The notes below the pieces were generated by a model, which had not been told where the DNA came from, searched no databases, and was given only the letters and a program-made list of their open reading frames with translations. Below are positions 33,741-41,465 of a DNA stretch of 42,450 nucleotides, piece after piece. A program made the translations under genes and the position numbers. Numbering within the stretch: the stretch's first letter is position 1; each line of letters opens with the position of its first letter. This DNA is from Acidobacteriota bacterium. Its GTDB lineage: Bacteria > Acidobacteriota > Terriglobia > Terriglobales > Acidobacteriaceae. The stretch spans positions 1 to 42,450 of the forward strand of contig JAKBHH010000025.1 in NCBI GenBank assembly GCA_021836865.1, written 5' to 3'.

Positions 33741-35195
33741 CTACCGTCCCGTGCCGCCCACTGTCATCTTGTCCAGCTTGATGGTCGGCATGCCCACGCC
33801 CACGGGCACGCTCTGGCCATCTTTGCCGCAGGTGCCGATGCCCTCATCCAGCTTCAGGTCATAGCCCACCATCGACACATATTTGAGCGCTTCCGGCCCG
33901 TTGCCGATCAGCGTCGCGTCGCGCACCGGCGCCGTGATTTTGCCATCCTCGATGAGGTAGGCCTCTGAGGCCGAGAAGACGAACTTGCCGTTGGTGATGT
34001 CCACCTGCCCGCCGCCGAAGTTCACCGCATACAGGCCGCGCTTGACGCTGCGCAGAATATCTTCAGGCTCGTCCTCGCCGGCCAGCATGTAGGTATTGGT
34101 CATGCGCGGCATGGGAATTGACTGGTAGCTCTCGCGCCGCCCTGAGCCGGTATTGGGCATGCCCATCAGCCGCGCGGAGAGCTTGTCGGAGAGGTAGCCC
34201 TTCAGCACGCCACCCTCGATCAGCACCGTCTCCTGTGTGGCCGTTCCCTCGTCGTCCACGTTCAATGAGCCGCGCCTGCCGGCCATGGTGCCGTTGTCCA
34301 CCACGGTCACTTTCGGGCTCGCTACCGGCTGCCCGATCAGACCCGAAAAGGCCGAGGTCTTCTTGCGGTTGAAGTCGGCCTCCAGCCCGTGGCCCACGGC
34401 CTCATGCAGCAGGATGCCGGGCCATCCGGGTCCGAGAACGACCTGCATCTCGCCGGCTGGAGCCGGCACCGCGCCGAGCTGCAAAATTGCGCCTCGCGCG
34501 GCCTCGCGTGCCAGGCTCTCCGGGCTTTTTGAGCCCGTGAATTGTTCCAGACCGGCTCTGCCGCCGCCGCCCGCCGAGCCTTTGGTCGAGAGCGCATCTT
34601 CTTTGGCGATGACGAAGACGTTGAGCCGGCAAAGGGGCTGCGTGTCGCTGGCGAAGGCGCCGTCGGAGGCCGCGATCAGAATACGGCGCAGCTCTTCCGA
34701 GTAGCCGGCGCGCACCTGCACGATGCGCGGATCAAAGGCGCGGGCAGCACGATCGGCGCGCAGAATCAGTTCAAGACGCGCGGCCAGGTCGAGGTCAAAG
34801 CCGCCCAGAGGCACCGGGTAGAGGTCCGCGCCGGGTGTCTCCATGAAACCCTGCACGGGCTGTTTGGCCGGGCCGGAGGCGATCAGCGCGGCGGTGCGCG
34901 CGGCGTGCAGCAACCGCTCGGGGCTCAGGTTGTCGGTGTAGGCGTAGCCGGTGCGCTCGCCGCTCAGCACGCGGATGCCGCAGCCCGCGCTCGTGCCCTG
35001 GCTGGCGGATTTCACGATCTGTTCGTCCACGCCCAGCGAGGTGGCCGTGACGGACTCGAAGTAGAGGTCGGCGTAGTCGCCACCGGCGGATAATGCCTCT
35101 CCCAGGCAGCGTTCCAGGAGCCGCTCGGTGATGCCAAACTTCTCAAAGAAATAGCGTTTGTGGCTCGGTTGCGGGGATTCAGCCGGAGTCGTCAT
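33741..35195 (-). CDS. tldD: TldD metalloprotease, catalytic subunit
   Basis: A 484-residue zinc protease that forms a heterodimer with PmbA. The metal site is intact: HExxxH as HEAVGH in 'ILLHEAVGHGLEADFNRKKTS', followed by the nucleation residues 'FSGLIGQPVASPKVTVVD' and a third Cys/His region 'GIGTCGKDGQSVPVG'. The start is taken at ATG 35195 (MTTPAESPQPSHKRYFFEKF); an in-frame extension to 35267 is low-complexity. Length agrees with E. coli TldD (481). It is expressed alone here, with the pmbA partner beyond the Sel1 gene. Confidence 0.94.
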   Translation of the reverse strand: MTTPAESPQPSHKRYFFEKFGITERLLERCLGEALSAGGDYADLYFESVTATSLGVDEQIVKSASQGTSAGCGIRVLSGERTGYAYTDNLSPERLLHAARTAALIASGPAKQPVQGFMETPGADLYPVPLGGFDLDLAARLELILRADRAARAFDPRIVQVRAGYSEELRRILIAASDGAFASDTQPLCRLNVFVIAKEDALSTKGSAGGGGRAGLEQFTGSKSPESLAREAARGAILQLGAVPAPAGEMQVVLGPGWPGILLHEAVGHGLEADFNRKKTSAFSGLIGQPVASPKVTVVDNGTMAGRRGSLNVDDEGTATQETVLIEGGVLKGYLSDKLSARLMGMPNTGSGRRESYQSIPMPRMTNTYMLAGEDEPEDILRSVKRGLYAVNFGGGQVDITNGKFVFSASEAYLIEDGKITAPVRDATLIGNGPEALKYVSMVGYDLKLDEGIGTCGKDGQSVPVGVGMPTIKLDKMTVGGTGR

Positions 35196-35316
35196 CGTGG
35201 TTCCAGTGTACGCTCGCCGCGCAGCGGCTGCAGAGGACGCGCCACCCCCGTTCCTGTTTTGGTGCACACACTTTTGGCACCTATCACCCCGCCCGAGATC
35301 GTGCTACATTCGGGCC

Positions 35317-35520
35317 ATGAGGAAGTTCGCCGCTGCCGCGCTTTTGTCGATGGTCTTTGCGATGGGCTTCGCTGCCCCGGCATCTGCCGCCCAGCACCAT
35401 GCGGTCAAGCATCCAAAAGCGGTGCACGCGAAGAATCCTTATGTGAAGCATCCTGTGAAGCACCACGTTGACCACCCAGCCAAGCATCGGCACCGCCTCT
35501 GGCCGTTTCACAAACATTGA
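35317..35520 (+). CDS. small histidine-rich exported protein
   Basis: A 67-residue protein. From ATG 35317 there is a signal peptide (MRKFAAAALLSMVFAMGFAA, cleavage near ASA|AQH). The mature part of about 43 residues has 12 histidines and many lysines, in a loose 'VKHPxxxH' repetition, e.g. 'VKHPVKHHVDHPAKHRHR'. Such a composition would bind Ni, Cu or Zn ions or nucleic acids outside the cytoplasm. No known family. It starts 121 bp from the tldD start, divergently, and is followed by a YfiT-like metalloprotein gene 67 bp later. The longer upstream frame to 35158 overlaps tldD's start and is rejected. I see no strong Shine-Dalgarno sequence. Confidence 0.65.
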   Translation: MRKFAAAALLSMVFAMGFAAPASAAQHHAVKHPKAVHAKNPYVKHPVKHHVDHPAKHRHRLWPFHKH

Positions 35521-35587
35521 GGCCTAAGCCCCGCGGCGGGGCCGTATCCTGTCCGAGTCAAGCCTTCATTCCATCCAGGTCCAAGCC

Positions 35588-36121
35588 ATGTCACAGCCAG
35601 ATAACCTCCGCTACCCCATCGGCCGATTCCGCCCGCCGGCAAGCCTCAGCTCGGAGATTCGCACCGCGCAGATTGAGACGCTGCGCCAGTTGCCCCAGTG
35701 GCTGCGCGGCGCGGTCAGCGGCCTCAGCGATGCGCAGCTCGACACTCCGTATCGCGACGGCGGCTGGACGGTGCGCCAGACGGTGCATCACATCGCAGAC
35801 AGCCATGCCAACTCCTTTATTCGCTTCAAGCTCGCGCTCACTGAGGACTGGCCGACCATCAAGGCCTATAACGAAGCCGCGTGGGCAGAGCTGGCCGATG
35901 GCCGCACGCTGCCCGTCGAGCTCTCGCTGCAGTGGATCGGCGGTCTTCATGGGCGCTGGACAGCGCTGCTCGAATCCATGACGGAAGAAGACTTCCAGAA
36001 GGGCTACGTGCATCCCGCCATGGGGCGTCAGACACTGGCCGCTGCGCTGGCGCTTTACGAGTGGCACTCGCGCCACCACACGGCGCACATCACGGCCCTG
36101 CGCACGCGCATGGGCTGGTAG
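35588..36121 (+). CDS. YfiT/DinB-family metal-dependent protein (bacillithiol-transferase-like)
   Basis: A 177-residue four-helix-bundle protein of the DinB superfamily, closest to Bacillus YfiT. Three metal-binding histidines are in register: H67 ('TVHHIADSH'), H160 and H164 in 'YEWHSRHHTAHI'; from memory these are the same numbers as in YfiT. YfiT-like proteins are predicted thiol transferases or hydrolases using a Ni/Zn ion. Acidobacteria are not known to me to make bacillithiol, so the thiol substrate is open. The next gene begins 10 bp after its stop. Confidence 0.9.
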   Translation: MSQPDNLRYPIGRFRPPASLSSEIRTAQIETLRQLPQWLRGAVSGLSDAQLDTPYRDGGWTVRQTVHHIADSHANSFIRFKLALTEDWPTIKAYNEAAWAELADGRTLPVELSLQWIGGLHGRWTALLESMTEEDFQKGYVHPAMGRQTLAAALALYEWHSRHHTAHITALRTRMGW

Positions 36122-36130
36122 GGGCCCCGC

Positions 36131-37726
36131 ATGGGCCCGGCTGCCGCGGCTCCGTCCCCCGGCCAACTCGCAGAGAAGATCGAAGACTACCTGGCGCGTC
36201 ACCCTGCAGCGGCGCTGCTTGAAGATGGTCGCGTTCTGTTCGATATGCGCATGGCCCGCTACTCCGTCGGCGAGTCGCACGGGCGCTGCCTTGTCCAATT
36301 CTGGAGCGAGGACCGCAACCTGATGCGTACCGTGGTCGAGGTGCAGGAGCGCACCCAATGCCTGCGCGTGTTGACGCGGCGCATGGGCTCCGCCAAGCCG
36401 CAGGCGCTGGAACTGGCGCCCACCAGCGATCGCCGCACCCCCACCGCACGCGATGCTGCCCGACGCAATTATCTTCGACTCCTCGAACGCACATTGTCCC
36501 GCAACTTCATCGGGTCAAAGGTGGATGGGCTTCGCTCGGCCATGGACCTGGAACATAGCTTCGGTCCGGCGTACGCGCGCGGCCGCCTGCTGCGGGGAAC
36601 CGTTGCCGAGGCCGTGATCGGCGTGGGTGAGGCGGAGTCCGCTTCCACCGTGGACGGCATCCTTACGCTGGGCCTGCTCTGGCTCGACTACTGCCGCCGT
36701 CACACCGACGGCCGCCGTCACTTTGGCGCGCTCAAGGTCGTGGTGCCCGCAGGCGCGTGGCGCACCACCGCGGAGCGGATGGCCTGGCTCAATCACTCCG
36801 CGGCTGACTTCCAGCTCTTTACCCTGGATGAGCGCAACGAGGAGCTGACGCCGGTGGACTTTCGCGACAGTGGCAATCTGGAGGTGCGGCTGGTTCATGC
36901 TTTCTCGGCAGAGGTCGCTCTGGAGCGTTGCCAAGCGGGAATCGGCAGGATCATGGCGCTGCTTCCGCCTGCTTCAGTGCCGCGTGTTGAGGTGCGGCCT
37001 CGTTCGGCCACTGAAGTCGCGCTGCTGCTTCACGGTCTGGAGTTTGCGCGGGTGCGCCATGGCGCGGCCGCACACTCCTTTGCCCGCGAGGATGCGATTA
37101 CCTTTGGCGCAGGAGCCAATGAGACGCCCCTTACGGAAGAAAATGCGGGATTCTGCCGCGACCTGCTGACGCGGCTATTCCTCAGCCGTCATGCGGATGG
37201 CGTGCATACCGATGCCCTCTTTCGTATGCAGCCCGAGTGCTGGCTCGAGTCGGAACTGCGGGTGGGCATTGCGGAGCTGCTGCCCAGTCTGCGCGGCGAC
37301 CTCATCTATTCCCAGGTGCCCGCGCTGTCATCGGGAGATCGGGGCATGCTGGATCTGCTTGCGCTCGACCGTAATGGACGTGTAGTGGTGATCGAAGTGA
37401 AGGCCAATGAAGCCCTGCACCTGCCCCTGCAGGCGCTCGACTACTGGATACGGGTTCGCGCACTCAATGCCGACCGCCCGCTGGGAAGTGACTGCCGGCG
37501 GCTCTCGGCGTTTGAGCGACAGGGCTACTTTGCCGGTGCTGAAATGGCTTCGCTGCAGCCGCGCTTACTGCTCGTCGCTCCCGCACTGCGTATCCATCCC
37601 GCCAATGAGATCGCCCTGCGCTATATCTCGCCGGAGATCGAGTGGGAGTTCCTGGCGATCAGCGAGCAATGGCGACGGGCGTTGAAGGTCGTCTTTCACA
37701 AGCGCAGCGGACCCGCGCGCGCCTGA
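36131..37726 (+). CDS. protein with C-terminal PD-(D/E)XK nuclease-like domain
   Basis: A 531-residue protein. The last 160 residues look like a restriction-endonuclease fold: acidic E373/E375 ('WLESELRVG'), D408 in 'RGMLDLLALDRNGRVVVIEVKAN', E422-x-K424 (EVK) and Q434-A-L-D-Y-W, in the usual order and spacing of PD-(D/E)XK enzymes (hydrophobic strand VVVIEVK). The N-terminal 370 residues are of unknown fold, with 'VQFWSEDRNLMRTVVEVQERT' near residue 60 and 'DGLRSAMDLEHSFGPAY' near 140. It is cotranscribed with the YfiT-like gene (10-bp gap). The nuclease motif is complete, so DNA or RNA cleavage is possible. Chromosome maintenance, repair or defence are open. Lengths and motifs do not point to a named family I know. 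Confidence 0.8.
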   Translation: MGPAAAAPSPGQLAEKIEDYLARHPAAALLEDGRVLFDMRMARYSVGESHGRCLVQFWSEDRNLMRTVVEVQERTQCLRVLTRRMGSAKPQALELAPTSDRRTPTARDAARRNYLRLLERTLSRNFIGSKVDGLRSAMDLEHSFGPAYARGRLLRGTVAEAVIGVGEAESASTVDGILTLGLLWLDYCRRHTDGRRHFGALKVVVPAGAWRTTAERMAWLNHSAADFQLFTLDERNEELTPVDFRDSGNLEVRLVHAFSAEVALERCQAGIGRIMALLPPASVPRVEVRPRSATEVALLLHGLEFARVRHGAAAHSFAREDAITFGAGANETPLTEENAGFCRDLLTRLFLSRHADGVHTDALFRMQPECWLESELRVGIAELLPSLRGDLIYSQVPALSSGDRGMLDLLALDRNGRVVVIEVKANEALHLPLQALDYWIRVRALNADRPLGSDCRRLSAFERQGYFAGAEMASLQPRLLLVAPALRIHPANEIALRYISPEIEWEFLAISEQWRRALKVVFHKRSGPARA

Positions 37727-38083
37727 AGCCCGCACGAAAACAAGCCCACACGAGCTGCCTGAAAGCACGCACATTGCGCCCTGGGTAACGTCTCCATGGC
37801 CGCATGGGACCGCGCCTGCCTGCTCAAGCTACTCGAATTCTAAAATTTCATACCTTTGACCTTTCGCAGCAACGCATCTAGGTATTGCGGGTTTCAAGTT
37901 GCAGAGGCTAGGATGCAAGCCGACATGAACTGACCCGAAGATTCAAGGTAGAGTGATGCAGATCACATCATTCTTGCCGGGGAAACAACAAGATGGGAAA
38001 GTCCGTTACGAGAATTTGGTTTTGAGTCCCGACGTAAGTGAGCGCGGCAGTATGCCGATTGTGCAGCCTGGGGAGATGTCAAC
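37727..38083 (+). other. 357-bp intergenic region with a Crp/Fnr-type site
   Basis: No gene. The region is AT-richer around 37838-37885 than the flanking genes and contains a Crp/Fnr-like palindrome at 37952-37967. A TTGACC at 37856-37861 has no good partner -10 at 17 nt. The end carries GGGGAG, the ribosome-binding site of the 85-aa gene. Confidence 0.6.
37952..37967. promoter_or_regulatory. Crp/Fnr-family operator-like palindrome
   Basis: AGTGATGCAGATCACA contains GTGAT-N4-ATCAC, a perfect inverted repeat, and matches TGTGA-N6-TCACA except for the first base. This is the form bound by Crp/Fnr-type regulators. It lies about 117-132 bp upstream of the 85-aa gene. Seen directly; the regulator is inferred. 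Confidence 0.55.
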
Positions 38084-38341
38084 ATGATGGCGAGTCGAAC
38101 CATTAGCTCAGTGAATGTCGAGTCCCCGGAATTGATTCCGCTCCGGGATCTGTACATCGATCCTGAACTGGTTTTCTCCCGTGCCGAGAAAATTGACCTC
38201 GCCACGGCCGTGGGAGCGCTCACCGAGGACGGTGTCGAGGGGGGAAGGTGCCTAAGGGGCATCTTCGTGGGCATGGCGCTCGAGGCGGCCACGGCGGTCA
38301 GCCTCTACGGAGCATGGCGGCTCTGGCACCTGCTGCGTTAG
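38084..38341 (+). CDS. small one-TM protein of unknown function
   Basis: An 85-residue protein with no family I recognise. It has a polar N-terminus ('SPELIPLRDLYIDPELVF') and a C-terminal hydrophobic helix ('GIFVGMALEAATAVSLYGAW') followed by Arg, suggesting a single-pass tail-anchored membrane protein. ATGATG gives two starts; a GGGGAG about 9 nt upstream supports the first. A Crp/Fnr-type palindrome lies upstream. The length, good ribosome-binding site and regulatory site argue for a real gene, though base statistics alone are weak. Confidence 0.6.
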   Translation: MMASRTISSVNVESPELIPLRDLYIDPELVFSRAEKIDLATAVGALTEDGVEGGRCLRGIFVGMALEAATAVSLYGAWRLWHLLR

Positions 38342-38511
38342 GCCGCCTGCCGTCCGGCACCCAAAGGCCGCCCACCACGCGTTCGTCCGCGTTCATTTAC
38401 CTTCCCCGCCTTCCGTGCTGCGCGCTGAAGCGTCATTGCTCCTTCCTGAATCAAAACAGGCATGTGCGCAGCTCTTCCCGGTGCGTGACGGTACCCTGAC
38501 CTGGAGGGACA

Positions 38512-39015
38512 ATGAACGGCGGATTTGTGTTGGCAGACGAGATTGTGGTGCGTGCGCCCATCGAGCGGTGCTTCCGGCTTTCAACCAACCTTCAAATCGT
38601 GCAGGAAGTGCTCAGGATGCGGCCCGTGCGCGGGCGCACTTTCGGCCAGGTTGTCGAGGGCGACACGGTGCGCTGGAAGGGCTGGCAACTGGGCATGCCG
38701 CAGGTGCATGAGAGTCTGATTGAAGCATTTGCCGAGCCGACCTTCTTCCGCGATCGCATGATGACAGGCCGCTTCGATTGGTTTGAACACGACCATCATT
38801 TTATTGCCCGGCGTGACGGAACCGTGCTGCTCCGCGATGAGATACGCTTTGCCATGCCCTTGGGGTGGCTGGGTGAGCGTGCGGGCAAGTGGCTCATTGC
38901 GCCGCACATCCGGCGTCTGATCCGCAAGAGGCTTGCGCGGCTGAAGGAGCTTGCCGAAGGCGACGGCTGGCGAAGCTATCTCATCGACGAGCAGCCCGCC
39001 ACGATCACCCCATGA
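38512..39015 (+). CDS. SRPBCC-family (START-like) protein
   Basis: A 167-residue protein with an SRPBCC/Bet-v1-like fold, seen in 'IVVRAPIERCFRLSTNLQIVQEVL' at the N-terminus and 'FDWFEHDHHFIARRDGTVLLRDEIRF' in the middle, the latter being the family's second strand block. Members hold small hydrophobic ligands or act as cyclases. The ATG has GGAGG 5 nt upstream. A basic tail (RRLIRKRLARLKELAE) follows the core. It stands alone between the one-TM gene (170 bp before) and the convergent OPT transporter. The ligand is unknown. Confidence 0.85.
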   Translation: MNGGFVLADEIVVRAPIERCFRLSTNLQIVQEVLRMRPVRGRTFGQVVEGDTVRWKGWQLGMPQVHESLIEAFAEPTFFRDRMMTGRFDWFEHDHHFIARRDGTVLLRDEIRFAMPLGWLGERAGKWLIAPHIRRLIRKRLARLKELAEGDGWRSYLIDEQPATITP

Positions 39016-39106
39016 ATGGGAAGCTGGCAGAGCGCCGCAAACAAAGCGAGTACAGAATCGCTGCATCGCAGGCAGCCGAATGCTTCCCCATCAAGAGTGT
39101 TGCCCC

Positions 39107-41287
39107 TCATTTTTCCAGTGGCTTCTTTGCGAAGTAATAGAGCGAGAAAGCCAGCAGGGCGAAGGCCAGCACCGAGACCCACGAGTGATCCAGAAAGGTG
39201 TGGGGGAAGTTGAGGATGTCGCCTTTGTCGAAGGTGGTCTCGTAGCCCTTGAGCGCCACGCCCATCAGACCCACGATGCCGCCCGCGGCGATCAGTCCCG
39301 AGGCGTAGAGGGAGCCGGGCGAGATTTCGCTCTCCGTGGTTTCGCCGCCTGCCTTTTGCGCTGCCTGATCAATGAACCACCGCACCATGCCGCCCACAAA
39401 AATGGCCAGCGTAGTGCCGATGGAGAGATATGCGCCCACCGCGAAGGACAGCGAGCGGATTCCCAATAGCTCGACTGCAATCACCAGAAAGACGCCCAGC
39501 ATGACGAGTCCCCAGGGCAGTTTTCGACTCAGGATGCCGTTGATGACCGTGGCCATCAGGCGCGCTTGCGGGGCGGCCGCCTTCTCGCTCCCGATGCCCT
39601 GAATCCACTGCGCCTCAATGCGGCCGGTAGCAGGTGAATAGAGATATTTGCCGTCGGCCAGCTCCGGCGAGCCGAGCGCGTTCAGCACCACATATTCGCT
39701 TTTGTGGTGCTGTGCCGAGGCCTGGTTCGGCCCAAGCACCTCGAATGTATCAGGCAGGTGACGCACATCGTCCTGCACGGCCACGCCGGGATGCGATGCG
39801 TGGATCTCCCAGGGCTGCGATGCCGCACGGAAGGACTGGAGGCCGGTGTTCATCAGGTTCAACGTGAACCCGATGGCAATGGTGGAGACGACGACGCCGA
39901 TCATCAGCGCTATCTGCTGCAGCCGCGGCGTCGAGCCCACGATGAAGCCTGTTTTCAGGTCCTGCGAGGTGTCTCCGGCGTTGGCAGCGGCAATGCACAC
40001 TACGCCGCCGATGGTAATGGCCAGCGCGCCGAAGGCGGGGCTGGTCCAGCCCTTGACGAGGAAGATGGCGGAGGTGGCCATCAGCGTCGCGATCGTCATG
40101 CCGGAGATGGGATTGGCCGAGCTGCCGATGAGGCCGACGATGCGCGAGCTGACCGTGACGAAGAGGAATCCGAAGACGACAACAAGCAGCGAGGCGGCCA
40201 GGTTTGCCACCCAGCCGACATACGCGCCGGGCACCGGCTTGAACTGGAGAAAGCAGAACATCAGGATGACTAGAAGGATGGAGCCGCCCACGACGACGCG
40301 CATGGACAGATCGTCTTCCGTGCGGCTGGGCGCGGCTTTAGCCGCTGCAGAGCCGGGGCGCAGGTTTTTGAAGCCGGAGGCGAGCGCGCCGAAGATGGTG
40401 GGCAGCGTTTTGAGCAGTGTGATGAGCCCGGCGGCGGCCACTGCTCCCGCGCCCATGGGGCGGATGTAGGTGGCCCACAGGTCGCTCGGCCCCATCTGCG
40501 CAATCGGTACAGTGCCGGGATAAATTGGATGCGGCAGGTCTTTGCCGAAGAAGTAGATCAGGGGCATCAGCACCAGCCATGAAAAGACGCCTCCGGCAAA
40601 GATGACGCCGGCCACTTTGGGACCGATGATGTAGCCCACGCCGAGATACTCCGGCGTCGCGTCGGCCTTGATCGATGCGCCTTTGAGGATGTGCTGCGCG
40701 CCGAAGTCCGGCTGGTACTCCGGCGTGCCGGGCCAGGCCTTGAAGATGTTCTCATTCTGGAAGAGTGTGTAGAGCGCGCCGAGGCCCAGGCCGAAGAAGA
40801 CGCGGCTGGCGAGGCCTCCGCCGCGCTCGCCGGCCATCAGCACGTCCGCGCAGGCCGTTCCTTCGGGGTAGGTGAGGTTGCCGTGTTCCTCCACAATCAA
40901 CTGGCGGCGCAGAGGAATCATGAAGAGGACGCCGAGCCAGCCGCCGATCAGCGCCAGGAGAAAGATGCGCGAGTACTCGAGATCGAAGCCGAGGAAGATG
41001 AGCGCGGGCAGGGTAAAGATGACACCCGCCGCAATAGACTGGCCTGCGTTGCCGGTGGTCTGGACGATGTTGTTTTCGAGAATCGATGCGCGGCCCAGCA
41101 CTCGCAGGATGCTGATGGAGAGGACGGCGATGGGAATGGAGGCAGCAACGGTGAGGCCGGCGCGCAGGCCCACGTAGACCGTGACCGCGCCGAAGACAAG
41201 GCCGAAGAACGAGCCGAGCAGGATGGCGCGGAGGGTGAACTCGGGGCGTTTCTCGGCGGGCGAAACAAAAGGCTGAAAGTCGGGCAC
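39107..41287 (-). CDS. OPT-family oligopeptide transporter
   Basis: A 726-residue polytopic inner-membrane protein of the OPT family (COG1297), which import peptides or metal-peptide complexes by proton coupling. About 14-16 hydrophobic segments are visible. The family patterns 'TLRAILLGSFFGLVFGAVTVYVGLRAGLTVAASIP', here in pieces 'LRAILLGSFFGLVFGA' and 'VYVGLRAGLTVAASIP', 'NNIVQTTGNAGQSIAAG', 'NLTYPEGTACADVL', and 'SSANPISGMTIATL' are clear. I start it at GTG 41287 (VPDFQPFVSP) because GGAG lies about 7 nt before it; an upstream in-frame TTG at 41305 would bury that site. Divergent from the acyltransferase gene, convergent with the SRPBCC gene. Confidence 0.92.
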   Translation of the reverse strand: MPDFQPFVSPAEKRPEFTLRAILLGSFFGLVFGAVTVYVGLRAGLTVAASIPIAVLSISILRVLGRASILENNIVQTTGNAGQSIAAGVIFTLPALIFLGFDLEYSRIFLLALIGGWLGVLFMIPLRRQLIVEEHGNLTYPEGTACADVLMAGERGGGLASRVFFGLGLGALYTLFQNENIFKAWPGTPEYQPDFGAQHILKGASIKADATPEYLGVGYIIGPKVAGVIFAGGVFSWLVLMPLIYFFGKDLPHPIYPGTVPIAQMGPSDLWATYIRPMGAGAVAAAGLITLLKTLPTIFGALASGFKNLRPGSAAAKAAPSRTEDDLSMRVVVGGSILLVILMFCFLQFKPVPGAYVGWVANLAASLLVVVFGFLFVTVSSRIVGLIGSSANPISGMTIATLMATSAIFLVKGWTSPAFGALAITIGGVVCIAAANAGDTSQDLKTGFIVGSTPRLQQIALMIGVVVSTIAIGFTLNLMNTGLQSFRAASQPWEIHASHPGVAVQDDVRHLPDTFEVLGPNQASAQHHKSEYVVLNALGSPELADGKYLYSPATGRIEAQWIQGIGSEKAAAPQARLMATVINGILSRKLPWGLVMLGVFLVIAVELLGIRSLSFAVGAYLSIGTTLAIFVGGMVRWFIDQAAQKAGGETTESEISPGSLYASGLIAAGGIVGLMGVALKGYETTFDKGDILNFPHTFLDHSWVSVLAFALLAFSLYYFAKKPLEK

Positions 41288-41465
41288 GAAGAGCCTCCAA
41301 AGCAAGCGCAGGCAAAGTTGCGGAATTTTCCCTGAAGGGGGAGTTTAGCAGCGTAGGGGGACGGAGTTACAGGGATGCGCCACCGCTATATGCCGGGACT
41401 TGGCGAAGTGCCGCGGCAGCGCGTAGGGTTAGGAGCAATCGATTACTAGGGAGCGACGCATCGCA

